Positions 1 to 6,330 are shown, counted from the stretch's first letter. The stretch: DNA of 6,330 nucleotides from Opitutaceae bacterium (GCA_031254955.1 JAIRTK010000102.1:1-6330); one strand, 5' to 3'. Made by a program: numbers and translations. Notes: generated by a model from the letters alone, not told the origin.

Positions 1-2810
1 GCGGCACGCTCGCCAAAACCGGCTCGGGCACGCTCGAAATCAATGCCGCCGCGCTCGCCGCCGCCGTCTCCCTCGACATCGGCCAAGGCAACATCCGCCT
101 CGCGCGGCCAACCGCCGGCAATTACACGCTGGTCAACAAAATCACCGCCTCGTCCGCCGCCGCCGGCGTGCTCTCCGTCCGTCTCGCCGGCGCGCCATCC
201 GGCACCCTCGCGCTCGGCGCCGGCGCGCTTTCCGGGTTCGCCGGCGTCTTGGCCGTCGAGGACGCCTCCTTTGTCCTCGATGCGACCTCGGCCGCGGAAT
301 TTTCCACTGCTTCTCTCGGCGTGGGCGCGGGCAGTCTCATCGACAAAGCCGCCGGCGACATGAGCATCGCCGGGCTGTCCCTCGACGGCGGCACGATTCA
401 ATTTGCCGTGAACGGGATTTCGCCCGACGGCCTCCTCACCGTGGGCACGCTCAACACCGGCAGCGCGGGCGCCGAGACTGCCGTCATGATGGACCTGGGT
501 TCGGGCGGCGGTTCCACGCAGTTCAACCCGGCGGTGCCTCCCGCCACCAACATTCTCGACCACGACAACGGCAGCGCCACCGGCGAGAAAGTCATCGCGG
601 TCACCGGCTCCATCACCGGCGCGGGCACGCTCAAGCTCACCGGCACCGACGGCAATCCCGTCGCCGGTTCCGTCACCTCGGTGATCGAGCAATACGTCCC
701 CGGCGGCACGACCGGCAGGGAAAACGTCGCCGACGCCACTTACAGCGCCGCGCTGGTCACCGGTTCCGACGGCGTTTACCTCGGCAGCGCGCTGACCTCC
801 ATTTCCGTTTATGATGGCAAGCAGCTCATCCTCGATAACTCCGCCCCCGGCGTGGACAACACCTTCGCCGTCGGCATCAGCGGCTTGGGCGGCCTGAGGG
901 TGCGGGCCAGCGGCACCATCGTTCTTTCCGGCAGCAACACCTACACGGGAATCACCATGCTTGCGTCGGGCGTCACCCGCGCGGCGCGCGCCGACATTTT
1001 CAAGGACAGCGCCGGCGTCTCGATTTCCGCCGGCGCGACCTTCGAGACCGGCGGCGCGGACCAGACGCTCCGCCATCTCCACGGCGCGGGCACGCTCGAC
1101 CTCGGCGGCGCCACGCTCACGCTGGCGGCGGAGGAGCATTACATCTCCGAGTTCTCCGGAGCGCTCACCGGCGCGGGCAACATTATAAAGACTGGCAGCG
1201 GCGCGCTCACGCTCTCCGGCGTCAGCGCGCGCGGCCCCGGAACGACCGGCATCGACGGCGGGCGCCTGATCATAAAGAACAACCTCTCCGCCCTGGGCGC
1301 GGGAGCCGTTAGCTTCTCGTCGCCCTCGGCGGTTCTGGAGTTCAACACCATCACCGGCGGGACCTACAACTCCGCCATCACCGGCGGCGGCATCGTGGAG
1401 GTGCGCGACAGCAATTTTGCCTTCGGCAATTCCGGCAACCGTTTGTCCGCGTTTCACCTCATCAATTCCACTGTGCTGCCGACCTCGAGCGTCCATGCCC
1501 TCGGCAGCACCACCTCGCATGTGCACATCGATCCCACGTCCGCGTTGTATGTTTCCTTCGGGCACAGCACGACCGCCAACGCGCTCCGCGTCGGTGGTGT
1601 GACCGTGGCCTCGGGAGGAAAATTGCTCTACGGGCTGAACGGAGCCTTGAACAAGTTCGACCTGACCGGCGGGGTGCTGACGCTTGAGGACGGCGCGGTG
1701 ATCGGTTTCGCCGGAGCCGTGGCGGATGGGATATACGATCTCGTGGAGGAGGGCACCGGCACCATCGACCGGCAAGGCGCCCTGGTCCTCGACAAGGGAC
1801 CGAACAAGATGGTCCAGTGGAGGGCGACCGACAACGGCGACATCGAGCTTATCACCCTCTCCTTCGATCCCACCGTCCAGGTCTCGATGACTTTCGATGC
1901 CATGACGGCTGCGATGTCCGCCGTCTATAATCGCATGAGCGAGAATTTCCTGCTCCCGGTCATCGAGGCGAATCGTTCCTCCAAAATCAACGGGCTGTGG
2001 ATGCGCGGCTTCGCGTCGTCGGCTGACTACGACGAGACACCCGACCAATACGGGCACACCGAGGACACCTACGGCGTGGTCGTCGGTTTCGACGCGCTCT
2101 CCAAAAACCGCAAATACCTGATGGGCGTTTACGGCGGCTTTGCCGGCAGCACCTTGGAGACCGACGCCAATGCCAAGGGCGATGCCGACCAGCAATTTGC
2201 CGGCCTCTACGGCGCGGCCAAGTGGGGCAGGTTCTATATCGGCATCGACGGCATGGCAGGCTGGTCGAAGTCCGACAACACCCGCCACCAGTCCGATGGC
2301 GGTATCAGCCAAGGCACCAGCAATGCCAACTACTATGGCGGCAGCGTCGAGGCGGGTTTGGTCTTCCAGCCCACCCAAACCTTCACCCTCAAGCCGGCAG
2401 TCGGCCTGCACTACCTGAACGCCGAGTTCGGCGCCTGCAAGGAACGCGGGGACAGCGCGATCGCCTATCCGGATATCGATCAGGACCTCCTGCAAAGCCT
2501 CGTCTCGGTGCGGGCCAGCTGGCAGTTTGCCACGCCGTGGGGCCGCCCCTGCATGGTCGATCTTACCTATGCGTGGCGACAGAATGTTTCCGAAAAATCC
2601 GACGATGTCATCGTGCGTTTCGTTTCCGACACGACCCAGGCGCCCTACACGATCCGCGCCGGCGATTACGCTCGCGGCGGCCAGGTTGTCGGCGGCGGCA
2701 TTCGCAGCATCGTGAATGACTCGCTTTCGCTCGGACTCTCCTACGACTTCGAAGTCGCCAGCCACCGCAGCCGCCACACCGTGAACGGCACCGTGCGCTG
2801 GTCGTGGTAA
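1..2810 (+). CDS. Autotransporter with beta-strand (PATR) repeats and C-terminal barrel, 5' partial
   Basis: The reading frame is already open at the left edge (first full codon at base 3) and runs 935 codons to TAA at 2808-2810, so the true start and any signal peptide lie upstream. Residues are numbered from base 3. Residues 1 to about 620 are rich in Gly, Ala, Ser and Thr and read as a beta-helical passenger. Autotransporter-associated repeat motifs are visible at residues 1-14 (GTLAKTGSGTLEIN), about 294-320 (LSGSNTYTG core) and about 390-425 (IIKTGSGALTLSG). Residues about 625-655 form an amphipathic helical linker (AMTAAMSAVYNRMSENF), as usually threads the barrel pore. From about 660 (NGLWMRGF) to the end, alternating aromatic strands match an autotransporter beta-domain of about 275 residues, ending in RWSW, the aromatic C-terminus recognised by the BAM machinery. 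Expected role: export of the passenger to the cell surface; its ligand or activity cannot be read from the sequence. The only two Cys in the visible part are both in the barrel. An internal Met at base 168 is not a plausible start, since repeat-like coding sequence precedes it. Confidence 0.9.
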   Translation, partial: GTLAKTGSGTLEINAAALAAAVSLDIGQGNIRLARPTAGNYTLVNKITASSAAAGVLSVRLAGAPSGTLALGAGALSGFAGVLAVEDASFVLDATSAAEFSTASLGVGAGSLIDKAAGDMSIAGLSLDGGTIQFAVNGISPDGLLTVGTLNTGSAGAETAVMMDLGSGGGSTQFNPAVPPATNILDHDNGSATGEKVIAVTGSITGAGTLKLTGTDGNPVAGSVTSVIEQYVPGGTTGRENVADATYSAALVTGSDGVYLGSALTSISVYDGKQLILDNSAPGVDNTFAVGISGLGGLRVRASGTIVLSGSNTYTGITMLASGVTRAARADIFKDSAGVSISAGATFETGGADQTLRHLHGAGTLDLGGATLTLAAEEHYISEFSGALTGAGNIIKTGSGALTLSGVSARGPGTTGIDGGRLIIKNNLSALGAGAVSFSSPSAVLEFNTITGGTYNSAITGGGIVEVRDSNFAFGNSGNRLSAFHLINSTVLPTSSVHALGSTTSHVHIDPTSALYVSFGHSTTANALRVGGVTVASGGKLLYGLNGALNKFDLTGGVLTLEDGAVIGFAGAVADGIYDLVEEGTGTIDRQGALVLDKGPNKMVQWRATDNGDIELITLSFDPTVQVSMTFDAMTAAMSAVYNRMSENFLLPVIEANRSSKINGLWMRGFASSADYDETPDQYGHTEDTYGVVVGFDALSKNRKYLMGVYGGFAGSTLETDANAKGDADQQFAGLYGAAKWGRFYIGIDGMAGWSKSDNTRHQSDGGISQGTSNANYYGGSVEAGLVFQPTQTFTLKPAVGLHYLNAEFGACKERGDSAIAYPDIDQDLLQSLVSVRASWQFATPWGRPCMVDLTYAWRQNVSEKSDDVIVRFVSDTTQAPYTIRAGDYARGGQVVGGGIRSIVNDSLSLGLSYDFEVASHRSRHTVNGTVRWSW

Positions 2811-2878
2811 ACAATCGTTTTCGTTCTCTTGCACACCGATGTTACGCGGCCACACACCCGGCGCCCTCGCGGGACCTT

Positions 2879-2937
2879 TTATGCTCACGAGGCCTATTAT
2901 GCTCACGGCGCCTCTTATGCTCACGAGGCCTATTATG
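2879..2937. repeat. Three 18-bp tandem repeats plus a partial fourth
   Basis: Units are 2879-2896, 2897-2914 and 2915-2932, followed by a 5-bp start of a fourth (TTATG, 2933-2937). Units 1 and 3 are identical (TTATGCTCACGAGGCCTA). Unit 2 differs at three of 18 positions, where the palindrome AGGCCT is replaced by a region containing GGCGCC. The array abuts the left arm of the palindromic element with no gap. Because 18 is a multiple of three, it reads as periodic peptides in every frame; these are not thought to be translated. Function is unknown. Confidence 0.85.
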
Positions 2938-3072
2938 GAGTGCGGCGAGCTCTCGCCGCTTTCGACGGCGCGACCTGTCGCGCCGCCCCGCCGGCCCGTG
3001 GAAAACCCGAGGAAAAATCGTCGCGGGCCGGCAGGCCGCCACGTCGAAAGCGGCGACAGGTCGCCGCACTCC
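2937..3072. repeat. 136-bp palindromic REP/MITE-like element with four hairpins
   Basis: Terminal 31-bp inverted repeats (2937-2967 and 3042-3072) match at 29 of 31 positions. Each arm contains its own 8-bp hairpin with a 2-nt loop: 2942-2949/2952-2959 on the left and 3050-3057/3060-3067 on the right. Inside lie another perfect 8-bp hairpin (2967-2974/2977-2984) and a degenerate one (3025-3032/3035-3042, six of eight pairs). The four loops are placed symmetrically about the centre, 25 bp apart within each half, and read CT in the left half and AG in the right half. The core also carries a 9-bp inverted repeat (2990-2998/3024-3032). No transposase and no clear target-site duplication is present. 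The form resembles REP/REPIN or MITE elements dispersed between genes. Copy number cannot be judged from one window, so the class is inference, while the structure is seen directly. Confidence 0.8.
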
Positions 3073-3097
3073 AAAAAATACCCTCCGCGCAACATCA

Positions 3098-4624
3098 ATG
3101 AATAATTCCCTCGCGAAAAAACCGGGCGCCTGGCGCATGGGTTCACGCAGCGTCCGACGGGCGGGGCGCTGGTTTGTTTTCCATGCGTCGTTCTTCATGC
3201 TCCATTTTTCAGCCGCATCGCAGCTGCGCGACGTTTCCGCCCCGGACACCGAGCGCCAGATCACGACCGCCGCGCACGACCACGTGCTCACCAACATCAA
3301 CTGCTGGTCGCCCGACGGACGCTGGCTCGCCTACGACACGCGCTCCGAGGGCGGCGCGAAGTTCGACGGCTCCAGTATCGAAATGGTCGATACACAGGAG
3401 GGGCGCGTGCGCGTTCTCCACCGTTCGCGCGACGGCGCGGGGTGCGGCGTGGTGACGTTCCATCCCGTCAATGCCAGCGTCGTTTTCATTCTCGGCCCGG
3501 AAAATCCGGCCAGCGACTGGAACTACGGTTTCTCGCGCCGCCGCGGGGTGCTTGTCGATGTCCACCGGCCCGGACGCATTCGTGCAATGGATGCGATGAA
3601 CTACGCGCCGCCGTTCACGCCGGGCGCGTTGCGCGGCGGGTCGCATGTGCATGTTTACAGCCCCGACGGCCAGTGGCTGAGCTTCACCTACGACGACGAA
3701 ATCCTGTCGCGTCTCGACGAGGCCGGCGAAAAGGCGAAGGGCCAACGGGGCGCGCCGGCGGTTTCCGGCGCCATGCCGATGGGGCACGACCGCAACCAGC
3801 GCAACGTCGCCGTCGCCGCTCCGTTCGGTCCCGTGCGGGTCGCGCGCAGCCATCCGCGCAATCACGACGGCGGCTTCTTCTGCGCCGTCGTCACGCGCAC
3901 CGTGAACGCTCCCCGCCCCGGCTCCGACGAGATCAGCCGCGCCTTCGAGGAAGGCTGGCTCGGCGAAAACGGCTACGTCCGCGCCGACGGCGCGCGGCAG
4001 CGGCGCGCCCTCGCGTTTCAAGGACTCGTCACCGCCGCCGACGGCAGCCGGCACGCCGAGGTTTTTGTCGTGGACATCCCCGACGACATCACGCGCCCCG
4101 GCGACGCGCCGCTGGAGGGCGCCGCGACCCGCCGCCCCGCGCCGCCCGCCGGCACCGCGCAGCGCCGCCTCACCTTCACCGATGCGCGCAAATTTCCCGG
4201 CGTCGCCGCCGCGCCGCGCCACTGGCTGCGCAGTTCGCCCGACGGCGCGCGCATCGCCTTTCTCATGCGGGACGATGCCGGCGTCACGCAACTCTGGACA
4301 ATCTCGCCCAACGGCGGCGCGCCGCGCCAGGTCACGCGCCTGCCGCATGGCATCGCGTCGGCGTTTTCGTGGAACCGCGACGGCACGCGCATCGCCGCGG
4401 TCATCGACGGCAGCGTGTGCGTGATCGACGCGGCCTCCGGCGCTGCCGCCCGCCTCACGCCGCGCCGCGAGCCGGGCGACGCGCCCTTGGAGCTTGCCTG
4501 CGTGTTTTCCCCGGACGGCGCGCAAATCGCCTGCCTCCGCCGCGTAATGTCACAAGAAACCGGATACACTCAAATCTTCACCGTGCGCGTCCCCGCGCCA
4601 ATCCCTCCTCCGCCGAATTTATAA
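3098..4624 (+). CDS. yidR: YidR-like (DUF3748) PD40/TolB-type beta-propeller protein with signal peptide
   Basis: This is a 508-residue protein from ATG 3098 to TAA 4622-4624. It matches what I recall of E. coli YidR (DUF3748, about 415 residues): ERQITTAAHDHVLTN at about 52, the GVVTFHP, GPENP and RRGV segments, LRGGSHVHVYSPDG at 178, VAAPFGPV, PGSDEISRAFEEGWLG at 274, QRRLTFTDARKFPG at 355, PRHWLR, and IAFLMRDDAGVTQLW. WD40-like PD40 motifs occur at 71 (SPDGRW), about 190 (SPDGQW), about 380 (SPDGAR), about 424 (NRDGTR) and 471 (SPDGAQ), implying a propeller fold. The biochemical role of the family is unknown. Unlike E. coli YidR, this one has a basic stretch (RSVRRAGR) followed by a hydrophobic run (WFVFHASFFMLHFSA) ending near residue 41, so export to the periplasm is likely. 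Start choice is uncertain: ATG 3137 gives a neater signal peptide, and ATG 3197 would give a cytoplasmic form. None has a clear ribosome binding site. The open frame back to GTG 2804 is rejected because it is translated repeat DNA. Residues near 220-245 look like an insertion relative to E. coli. Confidence 0.85.
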   Translation: MNNSLAKKPGAWRMGSRSVRRAGRWFVFHASFFMLHFSAASQLRDVSAPDTERQITTAAHDHVLTNINCWSPDGRWLAYDTRSEGGAKFDGSSIEMVDTQEGRVRVLHRSRDGAGCGVVTFHPVNASVVFILGPENPASDWNYGFSRRRGVLVDVHRPGRIRAMDAMNYAPPFTPGALRGGSHVHVYSPDGQWLSFTYDDEILSRLDEAGEKAKGQRGAPAVSGAMPMGHDRNQRNVAVAAPFGPVRVARSHPRNHDGGFFCAVVTRTVNAPRPGSDEISRAFEEGWLGENGYVRADGARQRRALAFQGLVTAADGSRHAEVFVVDIPDDITRPGDAPLEGAATRRPAPPAGTAQRRLTFTDARKFPGVAAAPRHWLRSSPDGARIAFLMRDDAGVTQLWTISPNGGAPRQVTRLPHGIASAFSWNRDGTRIAAVIDGSVCVIDAASGAAARLTPRREPGDAPLELACVFSPDGAQIACLRRVMSQETGYTQIFTVRVPAPIPPPPNL

Positions 4625-4804
4625 TCCCTTTCTTTCCTCCTTGTTCTTTTTCTTTATTCTTTCCTCTTTCCTCTTTCTCCCGCCTCCGTTCGTCGTTGAT
4701 TGGGAGAAAGAGGAAAGAGGAAAGAATAAAGAAAAAGAACAAGGAGGAAAGAACTCCAAGCCATCTTTTCTGCTCCGACCCACCAACCCATAAATCCGCA
4801 AAAC
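4625..4804. other. Intergenic region dominated by a long hairpin
   Basis: This is a 180-bp gap between the YidR-like gene and the esterase gene. Apart from the inverted repeat at 4630-4753, it holds five bases after the stop codon and a 51-base leader (4754-4804) before the esterase ATG. The leader is poor in G, has no Shine-Dalgarno sequence and no promoter I would defend. The hairpin makes it unlikely that the two genes behave as a simple tight operon. Confidence 0.7.
4630..4753. repeat. Perfect 52-bp inverted repeat, polypyrimidine/polypurine, 20-nt spacer
   Basis: Bases 4630-4681 and 4702-4753 are exact reverse complements over 52 bp, with a spacer at 4682-4701. Arm composition is extreme: the left arm is pyrimidine at 50 of 52 positions (exceptions G4643 and A4656), so the right arm is almost all purine. 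In RNA from either strand this would fold into a 52-bp duplex. It lies directly after the YidR-like stop codon and could end or attenuate transcription, protect a 3' end, or be cut by RNase III. It is not a classical intrinsic terminator, because the stem is A/T-rich at its base and no U-run follows. It may alternatively be a dispersed repeat or two inverted copies of one. The structure is certain; its role is inference. Confidence 0.95.
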
Positions 4805-6330
4805 ATGATCCGCCTGTCTCCCCCACAATCCATCCGCCTGCGCTCGCGCCTCGCCGCGACCGCGGCCCTGCTCGCGCTTGCCGTCACGACCGCGAGCGCC
4901 GATGTCGTTTTCGCGCCCTTCTTCCGCGACAACGCCGTTCTCCAGCGTGAAAAACCGGTGCCCGTTTGGGGCCGCGCCGACCCCGGCGAAAAAGTCACCA
5001 TCACCTTCCAATCCCAGAAAACCGAGGCCACCGCCGACGACATGGGCCGCTGGCGCGTGACGCTTTCGCCGATGCCGGCCAGCGCCACCCCCGCCGAACT
5101 CGTGGCGAAGGGCAAAAACACCGTCACCGTGCGCAACCTCCTCGTCGGCGAAGTCTGGCTCTGCTCCGGCCAGTCCAACATGGCCATGACCGTCAATCGC
5201 ACCCTCAACGCCGACGCCGAAATCGCCGATGCCGCCAACTACCCGCTCATCCGCCATTTCAAGACCAAGCTCACCTCCGCCGCGCTGCCGTGCGACGATG
5301 TCGAGGGGGCGTGGGAGGTGGCCGGCCCCTCCACCGCCGGCGGCTTCTCCGCCAGCGCGTATTATTTCGGACGCGAACTCTTCAAGGCGCTCAACGTTCC
5401 CATCGGCCTGCTCAACAGCTCGTGGGGTGGCACGCAAATCGAAGTCTGGATGAGTCCCCAGGCGCTTGCCGCCGACCCAAGCTGGCCCGAGGTCGTCAAA
5501 CGCTGGCAGGATGAAGTGAAGGCGTATCCCGCGAAGGCGGCGAAATACGAGGCCGACATTGACCGGTGGAACAAAGCCCGCGCCGCCGCGAAGAAAGAAG
5601 GGAAAAAATTCACGACCCGCGCGCCCGGCAAACCCGACGGCATCGGCAGCCGCCGCCAGCCCGCCGCATTATATAACGCGATGATCGTCCCCTTCCTGCC
5701 CGCCGCCATTCGCGGCGCGATCTGGTATCAAGGCGAGGCCAACGCCAGGCGCCACGCCGAATACCGCACGCTCTTCCCGTCGATGATCCGCCAGTGGCGC
5801 GCCGATTTCGGGCAGGGCGATTTCCCCTTCTACTACGTGCAACTCGCCAACTTCGGGCGCGGCGCGAGCTGGGCCTTCCAGCGCGAGGCGCAGGAAAGCG
5901 CGCTCAAGCTGCCCAACACCGGCCAGGCCGTCATCATCGACATCGGTGAAAGCGCTGACATCCATCCCAAAAACAAACAGGATGTCGGACGCCGCCTCGC
6001 CCTCAACGCCCTCGCCAACACCTACAAGCTCGGCGGCGAGTTCTCCGGCCCGATGTTCGACGGCATTGTCCGGGAAAAGGACGCGCTGCGGGTGAAGTTC
6101 ACCCATGCCGCCGGCCTGAAGACGAAAGACCCCGCGCTGCCCGGTTTTGTCCTTGCCGGCGCCGACAAAAAATTTGTCCCCGCCAAGGCGCGCATCGACG
6201 GCGGGACGGTCATCGTTTCCGCCCCGGCGGTGAAGTCCCCGGTCGCCGTCCGCTACGCCTGGGACAACGACCCGCCGGCGCCGCTATATAATGGCTCCGA
6301 CCTCCCCGCCTCGCCCTTCCGCAGCGACGA
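4805..6330 (+). CDS. Secreted sialate O-acetylesterase-family (SASA, SGNH-type) esterase, 3' partial
   Basis: The frame is open from ATG 4805 to the right edge (508 codons, no stop). A signal peptide is clear: basic N-region with RLRSR, hydrophobic AATAALLALAV, and a predicted cut after ASA at about residue 33. The N-terminal beta-sandwich module shows the family's opening motif (FFRDNAVLQREKPVPVWG, about 38-55) and GRWRVTL. The catalytic domain has GQSNM at 122-126 with Ser124 as expected nucleophile, SSWGGT at 205-210, WYQGEAN at 307-313, and DIHP with Asp385 and His387 completing the triad. A Lys/Ala-rich helical insert lies at about 235-280. The family removes O-acetyl esters from sialic acids, and related members act on acetylated xylan, so the substrate is open. 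LYNGSDLPASPFRSD at the edge is a motif I associate with the extreme C-terminus, so few residues should be missing. No Shine-Dalgarno is seen upstream; the ATG is chosen because it fits the signal peptide. Confidence 0.92.
   Translation, partial: MIRLSPPQSIRLRSRLAATAALLALAVTTASADVVFAPFFRDNAVLQREKPVPVWGRADPGEKVTITFQSQKTEATADDMGRWRVTLSPMPASATPAELVAKGKNTVTVRNLLVGEVWLCSGQSNMAMTVNRTLNADAEIADAANYPLIRHFKTKLTSAALPCDDVEGAWEVAGPSTAGGFSASAYYFGRELFKALNVPIGLLNSSWGGTQIEVWMSPQALAADPSWPEVVKRWQDEVKAYPAKAAKYEADIDRWNKARAAAKKEGKKFTTRAPGKPDGIGSRRQPAALYNAMIVPFLPAAIRGAIWYQGEANARRHAEYRTLFPSMIRQWRADFGQGDFPFYYVQLANFGRGASWAFQREAQESALKLPNTGQAVIIDIGESADIHPKNKQDVGRRLALNALANTYKLGGEFSGPMFDGIVREKDALRVKFTHAAGLKTKDPALPGFVLAGADKKFVPAKARIDGGTVIVSAPAVKSPVAVRYAWDNDPPAPLYNGSDLPASPFRSD

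Larger units (their letters stand above)
2811..3097. other. Repeat-filled intergenic region
   Basis: This is a 287-bp gap between the autotransporter stop and the preferred start of the YidR-like gene. I see no RNA gene, no convincing promoter and no GC-hairpin-plus-T-run terminator. Its content is about 68 bp of plain sequence, three 18-bp tandem repeats (2879-2932), a 136-bp palindromic element (2937-3072), and a 25-bp A/C-rich leader. All three forward frames lack stops from about 2840 to 3097. That lets spurious reading frames run through it, but the implied peptides are only translated repeats. Confidence 0.7.

Noticed and set aside
2879..2937. CRISPR array
   Set aside because: The units are only 18 bp, contiguous without spacers, and no cas gene is present.
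2804..3097. Start of the YidR-like gene at GTG 2804
   Set aside because: The extra 98 codons are translated tandem repeats and hairpins, overlap the preceding stop codon, and bury a good signal peptide in the interior.
3209..4525. Long minus-strand open frame of 438 codons opposite the YidR-like gene
   Set aside because: It is Ala/Arg/Gly-rich with no recognisable motif, and is the antisense shadow of a GC-rich gene whose + strand product matches a known family along its length.
4630..4753. Classical Rho-independent terminator
   Set aside because: The stem is 52 bp, not GC-rich at its base, and is not followed by a T-run; it may still affect transcription, so it is listed as a repeat.
4754..4804. 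Promoter directly upstream of the esterase
   Set aside because: CATAAA is a weak -10 candidate and no matching -35 element is present at a proper distance.
4741..4807. AAGGAGG as the ribosome binding site of the esterase
   Set aside because: It is 57 nt from the ATG, far outside functional spacing, and lies within the hairpin stem.
3442..4950. 502-codon + strand frame crossing the YidR-like gene, the hairpin and the esterase start
   Set aside because: It is extremely Arg-rich, runs through the non-coding inverted repeat and overlaps two well-supported genes in another frame.
4619..5437. Minus-strand open frame covering the hairpin and the esterase 5' half
   Set aside because: Its product is the antisense of the esterase plus translated hairpin; the + strand frame carries a signal peptide and catalytic motifs.

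Overview
The window looks like GC-rich chromosomal DNA from a Gram-negative bacterium with an outer membrane. The best guess is Verrucomicrobia, family Opitutaceae or a relative. This rests on high GC with strong third-position bias, a very large autotransporter-type protein with 'autotransporter-associated beta strand' repeats, a secreted sialate O-acetylesterase-family enzyme, few Shine-Dalgarno sequences, and palindromic repeats between genes. The taxonomic call is inference from gene content and not from a marker gene.

Layout, all genes on the + strand. (1) Bases 1-2810 hold the 3' part of an autotransporter: a glycine/alanine/serine/threonine-rich beta-helical passenger, an alpha-helical linker, and a C-terminal 12-stranded-type barrel ending in Trp. 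The 5' end lies outside the window. (2) Bases 2811-3097 are non-coding and repetitive: three 18-bp tandem units run directly into a 136-bp palindromic element built of four small hairpins in mirror-symmetric positions. (3) Bases 3098-4624 encode a YidR-like (DUF3748) beta-propeller protein with PD40/TolB-like repeats, here with an N-terminal signal peptide. (4) Bases 4625-4804 are non-coding and contain a perfect 52-bp inverted repeat with a 20-nt spacer, made almost wholly of pyrimidines on one arm and purines on the other. (5) From base 4805 to the right edge lies a secreted SGNH-type sialate O-acetylesterase (SASA family), which lacks only its last few residues.

The three genes are co-directional but separated by 287 and 180 bp of repeat-filled DNA, so a tight operon is not supported. 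All three products are predicted to be exported. The esterase would remove acetyl groups from glycans (sialic acids or acetylated plant polysaccharide). The YidR-like protein is of unknown function. The autotransporter would sit on the cell surface. A surface/periplasmic glycan-handling neighbourhood is possible but is only inference. The items most worth a second look are the two non-coding structures: the compensatory base change in the 136-bp element and the exact 52-bp hairpin.
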